Assembly: GCF_008728195.1 (NCBI RefSeq)
Contig: NZ_CP031598.1
Location: 1,054,001 to 1,118,000, forward strand
Reading direction: 5' to 3'
From: Roseovarius indicus
Lineage (GTDB): Bacteria > Pseudomonadota > Alphaproteobacteria > Rhodobacterales > Rhodobacteraceae
DNA length: 64,000 nt
Positions 1-9,691 of this stretch are shown one piece after another (position 1 is the first letter of the stretch; every line of letters starts with the position of its first letter). Under the pieces are notes generated by a model. It ran no database searches. It was not told the origin of the DNA and saw only the letters and a list, made by a program, of their open reading frames with translations. Position numbers and translations under genes: made by a program.

Positions 1-1
1 G

Positions 2-1939
2 GTCGCGCGCTCTGGCGCCGACAAAGCTGGTGAAGGTATGCCCTACTGGCCAGGGTACTCGGATATCTCACCTCAGTGCCGGGCGACCTACCTCGATTGG
101 CTGGCCAGCGGGCGAAACGATGCCTCATATAACCCCGGGTACATGTTCCTGTACTTTTATGGGCTGGAGCGTCGCTTCTTCGTCGATCAGTCCAACGAAG
201 ATGCCAAGGATATCGTCCAGGAAGTCCGGCGGCTGCAGTCACTTTACCCTGACAACCACTCCGTCAGGCGCTATTTGGGCGAGTTCCTCGACATTGCGAT
301 GCTTGCCGAAACCGACCTCGACGCTATCGAGCCGATTTTCGAGAAGCAGGGCTGGGAACTTCCGTTCTCACTCAAATACGCAATCGGAGCCCGGATCGAC
401 AAAGGAGAAAACCTGACAGCTGATTGGTTGCTGAGTTGGTTCATCTGCCATCCGGAAACAAATCTGAGAACTCCTGCGACGCGGTGTCGTGACGAGTTCG
501 TCGCTCTTTTCCGCATGCGGTTTGATCGGCGTTTTCCTAGTGGGCTCAAGGTGACCAAACCCCGGAAATCACTCACGGCATCCTATCGAGCCGCTTCCAG
601 CGAATTTCAGGGGGCCGCCAACCCAACCGTGGACGGGAAGCCAGTCCCGGATATTTCCGGCCTGCGCAAACCGGTCGAGATTGCCCAGGAGTTGGCTGAT
701 GAGGTGATGAACGATCTCGAAAAGCTCAGTCGCGTCTTGGGCCGAAATCCTGATGGCCGCGGAAGCCTGGAAGCGCATGCCTTGCTACCCTCTGAACTGT
801 GGGATGTCTTCCCATCAGAGGAAATGGACCGCTTGAAATCTTGGGCAAGCACTATAGTCGATCGGGGAGTATTGGTGCCGCTTGAAGAGGTGATCGGACG
901 TTTGGAGGGAGAAACGAGCGAGAAGATCGGGAAACGGCAGATGACAGGAGCGGCAGACGCGCTCGCCCGCCTCGGTTTCGGTCTGGCGCCCGACCCTCGG
1001 TTTGCACTCCGGTCGCCCAAGGCGGAGGAGCCTGTTGTTCTGTTTCGTCTGGGCGAACCCATCGAAAGACTGGAGGAAGTTTCCGACAGCTATCGAAGCG
1101 CCCTGATTGAATTGGCACTTGGGACGTTCGTTGCTCATGCGGATGGTCGCATCGCGGAGCCTGAGCGCAGGGCGCTGGAGGATCAGGTTTCCGCCGCGGA
1201 CCTAAGCGATCAGGAAAGCCGCAGGCTGCGCGCAAACCTTGAATGGTTCCTCGCGGTACCACCGGACATGACGCTCTTGCGCCGCAAACTGAAGGAAGTG
1301 GGCCAAGACGGCCAGGCCGCTATGCGGGCAGCGCTGGTTGGTGCAGCACATGCCGATGGCATTATTCACTCCGACGAAGTTGCAAGTATCGAGAAAATCT
1401 ACAAGGCTTTGGGTCTTGACCCTGCGCTTGCCTACTCGGACCTGCATGCCGGCGAAGTTGCGGATGGACCTCGCACTGTTCGTGCCTCGCAGCCGGGTCG
1501 CCCTGGCGAAGCGATACCTGATCTTGAGAAGGCCAGCGGACCCAAACTCGATGCTACGCGGATCGCGGCGATCCGTTCCGACACCGAGCGTGTTTCGTCC
1601 GTCCTCGGTAAGATTTTCGACGTCGAGGAAGAAGAGACCGGTGTCTTCGCGCCTGCCAACCAAAGCCAGTTGGCAGGGCTTGACCCGAAACACGGCGCCC
1701 TCGTGCTTGAACTGATTGTTCGCGAGCATTGGTCTGAGACCGAATTCGGGAAGATCTGCGCCTCGCATGGTTTGATGGCATCCGGGGCTTTGGAAGTCGT
1801 GAATGAATGGGCTTTTGAGACCTACGATGAAGCGCTGCTCGACGAGTATGATGGATATGACGTGTCTCCGGAGATTGCCGAGGCGGTAAAAGAAAAGATG
1901 AGTGCGGAGGGCAGGGATGTCGAAGTTGAAACCACGTGA
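2..1939 (+). CDS. TerB_N / TerB / TerB_C domain protein (5' partial)
   Basis: The reading frame is open to the left edge, so the true N terminus lies outside the window. The first internal ATG is at 38. Counting from that ATG, a TerB_N-like region (YWPGYSDISP, FLYFYGLERR) fills about the first 200 residues. A TerB-like helical pair follows at about 350-460, with two repeats carrying AHADG motifs (FVAHADGRI and AAHADGII). A TerB_C-like acidic tail covers about 505-620. TerB domains are linked to tellurite and stress systems and occur beside P-loop ATPases and helicases in anti-phage islands. The 3' end overlaps the ATPase gene by 23 bp, so the two are translationally coupled. Molecular function is unknown. 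A regulatory or metal-sensing scaffold for the ATPase/helicase pair is an inference. Confidence 0.8.
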   Translation, partial: VARSGADKAGEGMPYWPGYSDISPQCRATYLDWLASGRNDASYNPGYMFLYFYGLERRFFVDQSNEDAKDIVQEVRRLQSLYPDNHSVRRYLGEFLDIAMLAETDLDAIEPIFEKQGWELPFSLKYAIGARIDKGENLTADWLLSWFICHPETNLRTPATRCRDEFVALFRMRFDRRFPSGLKVTKPRKSLTASYRAASSEFQGAANPTVDGKPVPDISGLRKPVEIAQELADEVMNDLEKLSRVLGRNPDGRGSLEAHALLPSELWDVFPSEEMDRLKSWASTIVDRGVLVPLEEVIGRLEGETSEKIGKRQMTGAADALARLGFGLAPDPRFALRSPKAEEPVVLFRLGEPIERLEEVSDSYRSALIELALGTFVAHADGRIAEPERRALEDQVSAADLSDQESRRLRANLEWFLAVPPDMTLLRRKLKEVGQDGQAAMRAALVGAAHADGIIHSDEVASIEKIYKALGLDPALAYSDLHAGEVADGPRTVRASQPGRPGEAIPDLEKASGPKLDATRIAAIRSDTERVSSVLGKIFDVEEEETGVFAPANQSQLAGLDPKHGALVLELIVREHWSETEFGKICASHGLMASGALEVVNEWAFETYDEALLDEYDGYDVSPEIAEAVKEKMSAEGRDVEVETT

Positions 1940-3224
1940 ACGCGATGCAATCGTACAGGCGCTTCGGGCCGGGGTCGTGCCCAAGCTCGGTTTGCGTCAT
2001 ATCCAGGTCGGCCGCGTCCGGGAGATTGAAGAGCTCGTCAAGGACATGGACCGGATATCCGATGGCGGATCGGCGATCCGGTTCATCATCGGGGAATACG
2101 GATCGGGCAAGACGTTCTTCATGAACCTGATCCGTCTTGTCGCGCTTGAAAAGGGTCTGGTGGTGATGTTCGCGGACCTGGCGCCCGACCGGCGCATTCA
2201 CGCGACCGGTGGTCAAGCTCGAGGCCTCTATGCAGAGATGGCCCGAAACCTGTCGACACGGACAAAGCCAGATGGCGGGGCCTTGGCCAGCGTGGTGGAG
2301 CGTTTTGTCAGCCAGGCTCACCGAGACGCTGAAGAACGGGATTTGCCAACAGGGTCTGTCATCCGTGAACGCCTTGGCCACTTCGAAGAACTTACCGGGG
2401 GGTTTGAGTTCGCTGAAGTCATCCGTCGCTATTGGGAAGGCCATGAAACAGGCGACGACGAGCTGAAATCCGCAGCCCTGCGGTGGCTCCGCGGTGAATT
2501 CGCGACACGCACCGACGCGCGCAAAGCACTTGGTGTGCGAACGATCATCGACGACGCTAGTGTCTATGACCATCTGAAGCTAATGTCGGCATTCGTGTGC
2601 GAGGCCGGATATAAAGGATTGCTGGTCGGCCTCGACGAGATGGTGAACCTCTACAAGCTCACCTCAACGCAGGCCCGCAATGCAAACTACGAACAGATCC
2701 TCCGGATCCTGAATGATGTGCTGCAAGGCAGTGCCGAGAACCTCGGATTTCTCATGGGCGGGACTCCGGAGTTTCTGATGAACACCCGTCGTGGGCTCTA
2801 TAGCTACGAAGCCCTTCAGTCACGTTTGGCCGAAAATACCTTCGCGCGAGACGGATTGGTCGACCTTTCAGGACCCGTTGTCCGGCTGGCCAGCCTGACC
2901 CCTGAAGACCTCTTCGTTCTTTTGGCCAACGTTCGGCGGATCATGCAGGACGACGCCGGTGCTTTGCCGGACACCGCGCTCGAGGCCTTCATGGCACATT
3001 GTTCGGATCGGATCGGTGAAGCTTACTTCCGCACCCCGCGCAATACAGTGACCGCATTCGTGAACTTGCTTTCCGTGCTTGAGCAAAACCCCGGTGTCGA
3101 GTGGAACGATTTGATCGAAAAGATCGAAGTCTCCGAAGACTTAGGCGAAGACATGACCGAGGTAGACGAGTCGACTGGCGCCCAAGACCCCGGTGACGAT
3201 GACCTGATCAGCTTCAAGCTCTGA
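1917..3224 (+). CDS. BrxD-like P-loop ATP-binding protein (DUF2791 type)
   Basis: A 435-aa ATPase. The ATG at 1917 was chosen because a GGAGGG Shine-Dalgarno lies just upstream and because the preferred N terminus (MSKLKPRERD) fits the family. Walker A is visible near residue 60 (GEYGSGKTF), and a Walker B-like strand is visible near residue 235 (LLVGLDEMVNL). The spacing and the GEYGSGKT form resemble the BREX ATP-binding family (BrxD), which pairs with an Lhr-like helicase (BrxHI) in some BREX systems. Here the upstream partner is a TerB protein and the downstream partner, 5 bp away, is such a helicase. The C terminus is acidic. The defence role is inferred from gene order; no methylase or PglZ gene is visible in this window. 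Confidence 0.8.
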   Translation: MSKLKPRERDAIVQALRAGVVPKLGLRHIQVGRVREIEELVKDMDRISDGGSAIRFIIGEYGSGKTFFMNLIRLVALEKGLVVMFADLAPDRRIHATGGQARGLYAEMARNLSTRTKPDGGALASVVERFVSQAHRDAEERDLPTGSVIRERLGHFEELTGGFEFAEVIRRYWEGHETGDDELKSAALRWLRGEFATRTDARKALGVRTIIDDASVYDHLKLMSAFVCEAGYKGLLVGLDEMVNLYKLTSTQARNANYEQILRILNDVLQGSAENLGFLMGGTPEFLMNTRRGLYSYEALQSRLAENTFARDGLVDLSGPVVRLASLTPEDLFVLLANVRRIMQDDAGALPDTALEAFMAHCSDRIGEAYFRTPRNTVTAFVNLLSVLEQNPGVEWNDLIEKIEVSEDLGEDMTEVDESTGAQDPGDDDLISFKL

Positions 3225-3229
3225 CTCCG

Positions 3230-5413
3230 ATGAGCAGTGCGTTCGACAAACTGGCGAGGCCTGTGCAGAAATGGATACGCCAGCAAGGATGGCGCGAGCT
3301 TCGCGACATCCAGGCGCGGTCCATCCGGACGATCTGCGAGACCGATGCCGATTTGATCGTTGCGGCTTCCACGGCGGGCGGAAAGACCGAGGCAGCGTTC
3401 CTGCCTTTGATTTCGCAGGTGTTTGACGACCCGTTCGACGGCACCGGATTCGATTTGCTCTACATAGGTCCGCTCAAGGCGCTGATCACGGATCAGGCCA
3501 TACGGCTGGCGAGCATCTGCCCGGAAGCAGAGCTGCCGGTTGTTCCCTGGCACGGGGATGTTTCGCAATCGATCAAGACGCGTGCGTTGAAATCTCCAAA
3601 AGGGATCCTGCTGATAACCCCCGAGTCCCTTGAGGCACTTTTCATTCGTCGCGGTTTGGAAATTAGCCGCCTGTTTGGGGCCACGCGCGCGGTCGTTATC
3701 GATGAGTTGCACACGGTTCTAGATAGCGAACGCGGTGTCCAGCTCCGTTCGTTGCTCACAAGGCTCGAGCTCACGATAAAGCGCCCAATCCGTCGGATAG
3801 GTCTGTCAGCTACGCTGGGCGACATGGACCTCGCCAAGGCCTATCTTCGCCCTGACGCTGCAAACGCTGTCCAGCTCATAGAAGCAGATGGCGGCGAGGC
3901 TGAATTGAGGCTCCAGCTTCGCGGCTACGTATCAGGCGATGAGGGCGAAAACAGCCCATCCGCAACGGATGCCATCGCAGCCCATCTGTTCAAGCACCTT
4001 CGAGGCAGCGACAACCTCGTCTTCGCTGGGGCGAGGCAACGAGTTGAGATCTATGCAGATCGGCTGCGGGAACTCTGCGAGAGGGAACATCTGCCGCAGG
4101 AATTCTATCCTCACCACGCTAGCCTCTCCCGCGAACACCGAGACTTCGTGGAACACCGCTTAAAGGACGCCGCAAAGCCGACAACTGCCGTCTGCACGTC
4201 GACGCTCGAGCTTGGAATCGACATCGGTGATGTGACCTGCGTGGCCCAAATCGGCGCGCCATTCAGCGTCGCCGCGTTGCGACAACGTCTCGGCCGGTCC
4301 GGCCGACGCGAGGGGCAGCCAGCCGTCTTGCGGCAGTATGCCGTCGAGACTCAGTTGACGCCAGAAAGCAGCTTCGTTGATCGACTTCGCCTTGGATTGA
4401 TCCGGTCTATCGCGATGATAGACCTGTTGCTTGAGGGCTGGTGCGAACCGGCAAGACCGCAGGCGCTTCATCTTTCGACGCTCGTCCATCAGATACTGTC
4501 GGTCATAGCACAACGCGGCGGTGCTTCTGCCAGTGTGGTCTACAGTATCCTGTGTCGCGAGGGCCCCTTTCGCAAGGTCACAACCGAAGTGTTCGCAGAT
4601 GTGTTGCGTTCGATCGGTCATACCGAAACCGGTTTGATCGAACAGTCCGGAAGCGGACTGCTACTCTTGGGACCTGCAGGCGAAAAGCTGGTCGAACACT
4701 ACAGCTTCTACGCAGTGTTTCAGACGCCTGAGGAATTCCGCTTGGTAGCAGAAGGGAAGGATCTTGGGACCCTGCCGATCGACAATGTTCTTGCCCCAGG
4801 GATGCTTCTGATTTTCTCTGGGCGGCGGTGGGTGGTTCAGGAAATCCATGACCGCGAGAAGGTGATCATGGTCAAGCCCGCGAAAGCGGGCGTGCCTCCC
4901 GTCTTTGGCGGTGATCCAGGTGACATTCATGACAAGGTGATTGATCGAATGTTCGCAGTGCTCGAAGGAGGTACCCAACCGGCATACATGGACGCGGCTT
5001 CTCTAAAGATGCTGGCCGAAGCGCGTGCACATTATGACCAACTTGGGTTTCGAGCCACGAATATCCAGGCTCTCGGCGAGGGTACATCGATCATCGCGAC
5101 GAGAGTGGGGACGGTCAAGACGTCAACCCTGGCGCTCGCACTCAGAAGTGAGGGATTTTCAGTAGAGCGGCATGACGGGTTTCTGCTGGTGGAGGTCGGC
5201 CATGAAACACCCAATCTTCAAACGGTACTGGCAGATATTCGATCCGGCGAACCTGTCGATCTGTTCTTGGAAGCAGGAAATCTGATGTCAGAAAAATTCC
5301 ATAAATATTTATCGGCGAAAATTCTACATTTGGATGCTGTTTCATCCAAGCTGGCTCCAGAAATTCTGCCACAATTGGCGAATGCGATCATGCGAAAAGG
5401 TCCCGCCAATTGA
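3230..5413 (+). CDS. Lhr-like superfamily 2 DEAD/DEAH helicase
   Basis: A 727-aa helicase that starts 5 bp after the ATPase gene. Motif I (STAGGKTEA) is at about residues 46-54, motif II (DELH) near 158, motif III (SATL) near 193, and motif VI (QRLGRSGR) near 350. The last 300 residues should hold the winged-helix and accessory domains of Lhr-type helicases. In BREX and related systems BrxHI-like helicases follow a BrxD ATPase, which matches the order here. The reaction is ATP-driven unwinding or translocation on nucleic acid. The target is unknown. It is the last gene of the cluster; the next feature is a tRNA 364 bp away. Confidence 0.85.
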   Translation: MSSAFDKLARPVQKWIRQQGWRELRDIQARSIRTICETDADLIVAASTAGGKTEAAFLPLISQVFDDPFDGTGFDLLYIGPLKALITDQAIRLASICPEAELPVVPWHGDVSQSIKTRALKSPKGILLITPESLEALFIRRGLEISRLFGATRAVVIDELHTVLDSERGVQLRSLLTRLELTIKRPIRRIGLSATLGDMDLAKAYLRPDAANAVQLIEADGGEAELRLQLRGYVSGDEGENSPSATDAIAAHLFKHLRGSDNLVFAGARQRVEIYADRLRELCEREHLPQEFYPHHASLSREHRDFVEHRLKDAAKPTTAVCTSTLELGIDIGDVTCVAQIGAPFSVAALRQRLGRSGRREGQPAVLRQYAVETQLTPESSFVDRLRLGLIRSIAMIDLLLEGWCEPARPQALHLSTLVHQILSVIAQRGGASASVVYSILCREGPFRKVTTEVFADVLRSIGHTETGLIEQSGSGLLLLGPAGEKLVEHYSFYAVFQTPEEFRLVAEGKDLGTLPIDNVLAPGMLLIFSGRRWVVQEIHDREKVIMVKPAKAGVPPVFGGDPGDIHDKVIDRMFAVLEGGTQPAYMDAASLKMLAEARAHYDQLGFRATNIQALGEGTSIIATRVGTVKTSTLALALRSEGFSVERHDGFLLVEVGHETPNLQTVLADIRSGEPVDLFLEAGNLMSEKFHKYLSAKILHLDAVSSKLAPEILPQLANAIMRKGPAN

Positions 5414-5777
5414 TGCCACTATCGATAACAGTGTACGACCGCCGCCTGCTGATGCTGTTGAAAAATTCCTGCTGCTACTCGACAGCGGACTGAAGTTGAA
5501 ACTTTGTTCCTCTCCATGCCAAGCTAGGATGCTCTCGCGGGTTCCATCTTCGGAAGGCAAAGTTTTTTTCCTGCACACGCAGCCGTGCTGACGAGTTTTC
5601 AACATTATCTGCTCACCGCTGACCTTGGCCTGCTCAACCATGCTTCATGATGCCCTAAGTGCTGTTTCGGGGTAGCCGCACCGCAGCGTTGACCCTTCTA
5701 TCGAAGGTCTGCTTCGGGCCGTTTCTACGTAGCACTTGACCCTTTGCTTCGCATGAAATATCCGTCTGAGGTGCTAA
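5414..5777. other. Intergenic spacer, no gene seen
   Basis: This 364-bp spacer separates the helicase from tRNA-Gly. No open frame with domain content or a good ribosome site was found. The stretch about 5690-5740 has a repetitive feel (two imperfect TTGACCCTT-like segments) and could be remnants of a decayed gene. The right end carries the likely tRNA promoter. No obvious copy of the tRNA 3' end was noticed here. Confidence 0.5.
5736..5764 (+). promoter_or_regulatory. Candidate sigma-70 promoter for tRNA-Gly
   Basis: TTGACC at 5736-5741 and TATCCG at 5759-5764 are 17 bp apart, placing a start near 5771, about 7 bp before the tRNA. The -35 matches well and the -10 is weak. Confidence 0.4.
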
Positions 5778-5851
5778 GCGGGCGTTGTGTAATGGTAAGA
5801 CCTCAGCCTTCCAAGCTGATGATACGGGTTCGATTCCCGTCGCCCGCTCCA
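5778..5851 (+). tRNA. tRNA-Gly, anticodon TCC
   Basis: Cloverleaf drawn by hand. The acceptor stem GCGGGCG (5778-5784) pairs with CGCCCGC (5841-5847). The anticodon stem TCAGC/GCTGA encloses loop CTTCCAA, so the anticodon is TCC, reading GGA glycine codons. The T arm carries GGGTTCGATTCCC. The 3' CCA is encoded (5849-5851). Confidence 0.96.
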
Positions 5852-6004
5852 GAGTTTTCCTCGCTTCGAGAGACCCGTCAGGCCGCGATATTGCAGGTTG
5901 GTACGTGCCGTGGGTGCGGCGGAGTGGCTTGGCATGGGAACAAGCCTTGACGCATTGACGTCGCGGGGCCAAGAAGCCCGGACAACAATAGACGAGGGCG
6001 AACC

Positions 6005-7801
6005 ATGGTGCGCAGGGCCGAGAACGGCGCGGATCAGATAGAACGGGATAAATCCAAAAGCGTCGGCGCACTGGCCGAGCTCTGGCCCTTCATCACGCCC
6101 TACAAGCTGCTTGCGGCTGCCGCGGTGCTTGCGCTGATCCTGACGGCGACAGTTTCATTGATCCTGCCGATGGCCGTGCGCCGGGTGGTGGACAATTTTC
6201 GCACCGAAGACGGCGCGCTGCTCGACAAGTACTTCATGGCCGCGATCGTCATCGCCGGTCTTCTGGCGATTGGTACGGGCCTGCGATACGCGCTGGTCAC
6301 CCGGCTTGGCGAGCGCGTCGTGGCCGACATCCGCAAAGCTGTTTTCGGCCGGGTGATCGGCATGAGCCCCGCCTTCTTTGAGAACATCATGACCGGCGAG
6401 GTCCTCAGCCGAATCACGACCGACACGACGCTTATCCTTTCAGTGATCGGCTCGTCGATTTCCATTGCATTGCGCAACCTGCTGATTTTCGTGGGTGGGC
6501 TGGCGCTGATGCTGGTGACCTCGACCAAGCTCACGCTGATGGTGCTGCTGATCGTGCCGGTGATAATCGTGCCGATCCTTACGCTGGGCCGCCGCCTGCG
6601 CAAGCTCAGCCGCGAGAACCAGGACTGGATTGCAAAGAGCTCGGGCAATGCCTCGGAGGCGCTGACCAGTGTCCAGACGGTGCAGGCCTTCACCCATGAA
6701 GGGGCAAGCCGCGCCCGGTTCGGCGAGGTGACGGAAGAAAGCTACGCCTCGGCGCGCCGGCGCATCTCGACCCGGGCGCTGATGACGATCATCGTCATCT
6801 TCCTGGTCTTCACCGGCGTGGTCTGCGTGCTGTGGATCGGGGCGCGCGACGTGCGCGCGGGGGGCATGAGCGTCGGCACGCTGGTGCAGTTCGTGATCTA
6901 CTCGATCATGGTGGCCGGGGCCGTGGCCGCACTATCTGAGATCTGGGGCGAATTGCAGCGGGCCGCCGGGGCGACCGAGAGGCTGATCGAATTGCTGAAC
7001 GCCGAAGACAAGGTCAAGGACCCGGCCCAGCCGCGGCCGCTGCCCGATACCGTGAAGGGTGCCATCGGCTTCCATGATGTCAGCTTCACCTATCCGTCGC
7101 GACCGCAGGTTCCGGCGCTTGACGGTCTGAACCTTACGATCGAGCCGGGCGAGACGGTCGCCATTGTCGGTCCTTCGGGCGCGGGCAAGACGACGATCAT
7201 TCAGATGATCCTGCGCTTCTACGATCCGGCGTCCGGCAAGGTCACGCTCGACGGCGTGCCGGTCGACGAGATGTCCCGGCCTGAATTCCGGAAGGCGCTC
7301 GCGCTGGTGCCGCAGGACCCGGTGATCTTCGCGGCGTCGGCGCGCGAGAACATCCGCTTCGGTCGGCTGGATGCCTCCGATGCCGAGGTCGAGGCCGCCG
7401 CGAAGGCCGCTGCGGCGCATGTTTTCATAGAGGCCCTGCCGGAGGGTTACGACACCTATGTCGGCGAGCGCGGGGTCATGTTGTCGGGCGGGCAGAAGCA
7501 GCGTATCGCCATTGCGCGGGCGATCCTGCGCGACGCGCCGGTTCTGCTGCTCGATGAGGCAACCAGCGCGCTTGATGCCGAAAGCGAACGGGCGGTGCAG
7601 GAGGCGGTCGACAAGATGGCCCGCCGCTGCACCACCATCATCGTCGCCCATCGGCTTGCCACGGTGAAGAAGGCCGACCGGATCATCGTCATGGATCAGG
7701 GCCGCATCGCCGCCGAGGGGACCCATGACAGCCTTGTGGCCGAGGACGGTCTTTATGCCCGGCTGGCGCGACTGCAATTTACCGACGGGCAGGCGGCCTA
7801 A
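6005..7801 (+). CDS. ABC exporter, fused permease and ATPase (MsbA/multidrug type)
   Basis: A 598-aa half-transporter that would work as a homodimer in the inner membrane. The N-terminal 330 residues hold the six-helix exporter domain. The ATPase half has Walker A (GPSGAGKTT, near residue 388), the signature LSGGQKQR (near 493), Walker B VLLLDEATSALD (near 514) and the H-loop IVAHR (near 549). Size and layout match lipid or drug exporters of the MsbA/BmrA class. The substrate cannot be told from sequence. The gene has its own spacing after the tRNA and is followed, 101 bp later, by a YHS-domain gene. Confidence 0.9.
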   Translation: MVRRAENGADQIERDKSKSVGALAELWPFITPYKLLAAAAVLALILTATVSLILPMAVRRVVDNFRTEDGALLDKYFMAAIVIAGLLAIGTGLRYALVTRLGERVVADIRKAVFGRVIGMSPAFFENIMTGEVLSRITTDTTLILSVIGSSISIALRNLLIFVGGLALMLVTSTKLTLMVLLIVPVIIVPILTLGRRLRKLSRENQDWIAKSSGNASEALTSVQTVQAFTHEGASRARFGEVTEESYASARRRISTRALMTIIVIFLVFTGVVCVLWIGARDVRAGGMSVGTLVQFVIYSIMVAGAVAALSEIWGELQRAAGATERLIELLNAEDKVKDPAQPRPLPDTVKGAIGFHDVSFTYPSRPQVPALDGLNLTIEPGETVAIVGPSGAGKTTIIQMILRFYDPASGKVTLDGVPVDEMSRPEFRKALALVPQDPVIFAASARENIRFGRLDASDAEVEAAAKAAAAHVFIEALPEGYDTYVGERGVMLSGGQKQRIAIARAILRDAPVLLLDEATSALDAESERAVQEAVDKMARRCTTIIVAHRLATVKKADRIIVMDQGRIAAEGTHDSLVAEDGLYARLARLQFTDGQAA

Positions 7802-7902
7802 GCGCCGCTCACGCGGGGTCACGTTCACGTAGCGGAGCTTTCGCCGAGCGGCCTCTTGGGCTTGAATGACGCATCCTTGATGCCCTGTCCCGGAGCCCCG
7901 CG

Positions 7903-8355
7903 ATGCCGTCTCGCCGTTTCTTCATGATTTCCACCGCCGCCGCGCTGCTGCTCGCCCCGCGTTTCGCCAAGGCTTCCGAACCCGACATCCTGTCCTACGA
8001 CGGGGCGGCGATCGGTGGCTATGATCCGGTCGCCTACTTCTCCGAAGGCGAACCGGTGAAGGGCAAGGCGGCCCATGCCGTGACATGGCAGGGGGCCGAA
8101 TGGCACTTTGCTACCGCCGCCAATCGCGAGACGTTCGAAGCAAACCCGGAAGCCTATGCGCCGCAATATGGCGGATACTGTGCCTATGCCGCGTCGAAAG
8201 GCGCCGTCGCGCCCACGGCGCCGGATGCGTGGACGGTCCATTACGGCAAGCTCTACCTCAACTTCAGCCAGACCGTCCGGGGTATCTGGTCCGAGGATAT
8301 CCACGGCAACATCGCCAAAGCCGACGCCAACTGGCCTGCGCCCTTGTCGAAGTAA
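7903..8355 (+). CDS. Exported YHS-domain protein
   Basis: A 150-aa protein with an N-terminal signal peptide (basic start, hydrophobic stretch at about residues 8-20, cleavage near AKA-SEP). The YHS-type core lies at about 35-105 and includes YDPVAYFSEG and the aromatic/Cys segment YGGYCAYA. YHS domains are small, often metal-associated modules. This stand-alone periplasmic version is common in Rhodobacteraceae and has no established reaction. It is convergent with the aminotransferase gene that ends 13 bp away on the other strand. Confidence 0.8.
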   Translation: MPSRRFFMISTAAALLLAPRFAKASEPDILSYDGAAIGGYDPVAYFSEGEPVKGKAAHAVTWQGAEWHFATAANRETFEANPEAYAPQYGGYCAYAASKGAVAPTAPDAWTVHYGKLYLNFSQTVRGIWSEDIHGNIAKADANWPAPLSK

Positions 8356-8368
8356 GGCCGGTATACCG

Positions 8369-9679
8369 TCAGCCCAGGCCTGAAAAGGCCCGGTCAAGTC
8401 CCTCGGCCACCTCGTCGACATCGTCGAGCGACAGGCACATCGGCGGTACCATCCGAAGCACCGACTGGTTCGGTCCCGATTTCGAGAGGATCAGCCGGCT
8501 TTCCCGGCAGGCCTCGAAAACGGCCGCGGTCGTCTCGCGGTCGGGTTCCTTGGTCTTGTGATCCTTGACCATCTCGATCGCGAGCATCAGGCCCCGGCCG
8601 CGTACGTCGCCGATGGCCTTGTGCTTCGATTTCAGGTCTTCGAGCCGTTTCAGAAGCTCCGCACCGACGATGCGGGCATTTTCCTGCACGTTGTCTTCGC
8701 GAATGACCTGAAGCACCGCCCGGCCTGCCGCACAGCAGGTGGGGTTGGCGCCGTAGGTGTGGAACAGGAACTTCTCGGCCATCGGTTCGGCGATCTCGCG
8801 TTTCGTCACAACGGCGGCAAGGGGGAAGCCGTTGCCGATACCCTTGGCCATGACGATGATATCGGGAATGACGCCGTCGGCCTCGAAGCCCCACATGTGG
8901 TCGCCGGTCCGGCCGAAGCCCGACTGAACCTCGTCGGCGATGTAGAGACCGCCCGCGGCTCGCACCCGTTCGGCTGCGCCGGACATATAGCCCTCGGGCA
9001 TGGCCACGATACCGCCATAGCCCTGCACCGATTCCACCAGCATGCCGGCGACGCGGCCGGTTGTGGCCGTGGCGATGGTGCGCTCGATTTCGTCGAGATA
9101 GGGCGCGGCGCCGGCATTCTCGCCGAAGATCCCGCGATACTGGTTGGGTTCGGGAATGATCGCCACGTTGCCCGGCATACCCGGATGCCGCCAGCCGGAA
9201 ATGCCTGTCACCGACTGCGCCGCAGCGGTCGGCCCGTGATAGGCCGTGCGCAGTGCGAGAAGGTCGAGATTGCCGGTGTGTGTCCGCGCGATGGTCATGG
9301 CGAGGTCGATCGCCTCGGACCCCGAATTGCAGAAATGCACGACCCATTCAGGTCCCTTCGGCAGGGTGGCGGCCAGTTCCTCGGCCAGATGCGCGGGGAC
9401 CGGGTGATAGAACATGGTGGTGCAATGTGTCAGGTCCGCGGCCTGGGCCTGTGCCGCTTTCACGACCGTGGGATGGGAATGGCCGACCGAGATGCAGACA
9501 TTCATGCCCAGCAGATCGATGTACTTGTTGTCCTCGGCGTCCCACAGGTACTGCATGGAGCCCTTTTTGAAGACGATCGGGTCACGGAATGGCACGAACT
9601 TCTTCAGCGTGGCGGCGTAATAGGTGTCGCGGCGGCGGGCGGTGCCGTCCGTACTCCAATCGGTTGCAAGCTCGGTCAT
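8369..9679 (-). CDS. Class III PLP-dependent aminotransferase
   Basis: A 436-aa fold-type I aminotransferase of the AGXT2/ornithine family. The PLP aspartate is D249 in IADEVQSGFGRTG, and the Schiff-base lysine is K279 in VMAKGIGNGFP. The NSGSEA phosphate-binding segment is near residues 118-123. It is the last gene of the minus-strand operon (methyltransferase, two flavoproteins, aminotransferase), 12 bp behind the second flavoprotein, so it probably acts on the amine or amino acid produced by demethylation. Typical acceptors of the family are pyruvate or 2-oxoglutarate. The exact donor (beta-alanine, glycine-like, taurine-like) is not resolved. Confidence 0.88.
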   Translation of the reverse strand: MTELATDWSTDGTARRRDTYYAATLKKFVPFRDPIVFKKGSMQYLWDAEDNKYIDLLGMNVCISVGHSHPTVVKAAQAQAADLTHCTTMFYHPVPAHLAEELAATLPKGPEWVVHFCNSGSEAIDLAMTIARTHTGNLDLLALRTAYHGPTAAAQSVTGISGWRHPGMPGNVAIIPEPNQYRGIFGENAGAAPYLDEIERTIATATTGRVAGMLVESVQGYGGIVAMPEGYMSGAAERVRAAGGLYIADEVQSGFGRTGDHMWGFEADGVIPDIIVMAKGIGNGFPLAAVVTKREIAEPMAEKFLFHTYGANPTCCAAGRAVLQVIREDNVQENARIVGAELLKRLEDLKSKHKAIGDVRGRGLMLAIEMVKDHKTKEPDRETTAAVFEACRESRLILSKSGPNQSVLRMVPPMCLSLDDVDEVAEGLDRAFSGLG

Positions 9680-9691
9680 GGCGGGTCTCCT

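Noticed and set aside
5778..8355. Genomic island inserted at the 3' end of tRNA-Gly
   Set aside because: The genes right of the tRNA look chromosomal, no integrase is present, and no repeat of the tRNA end was noticed.
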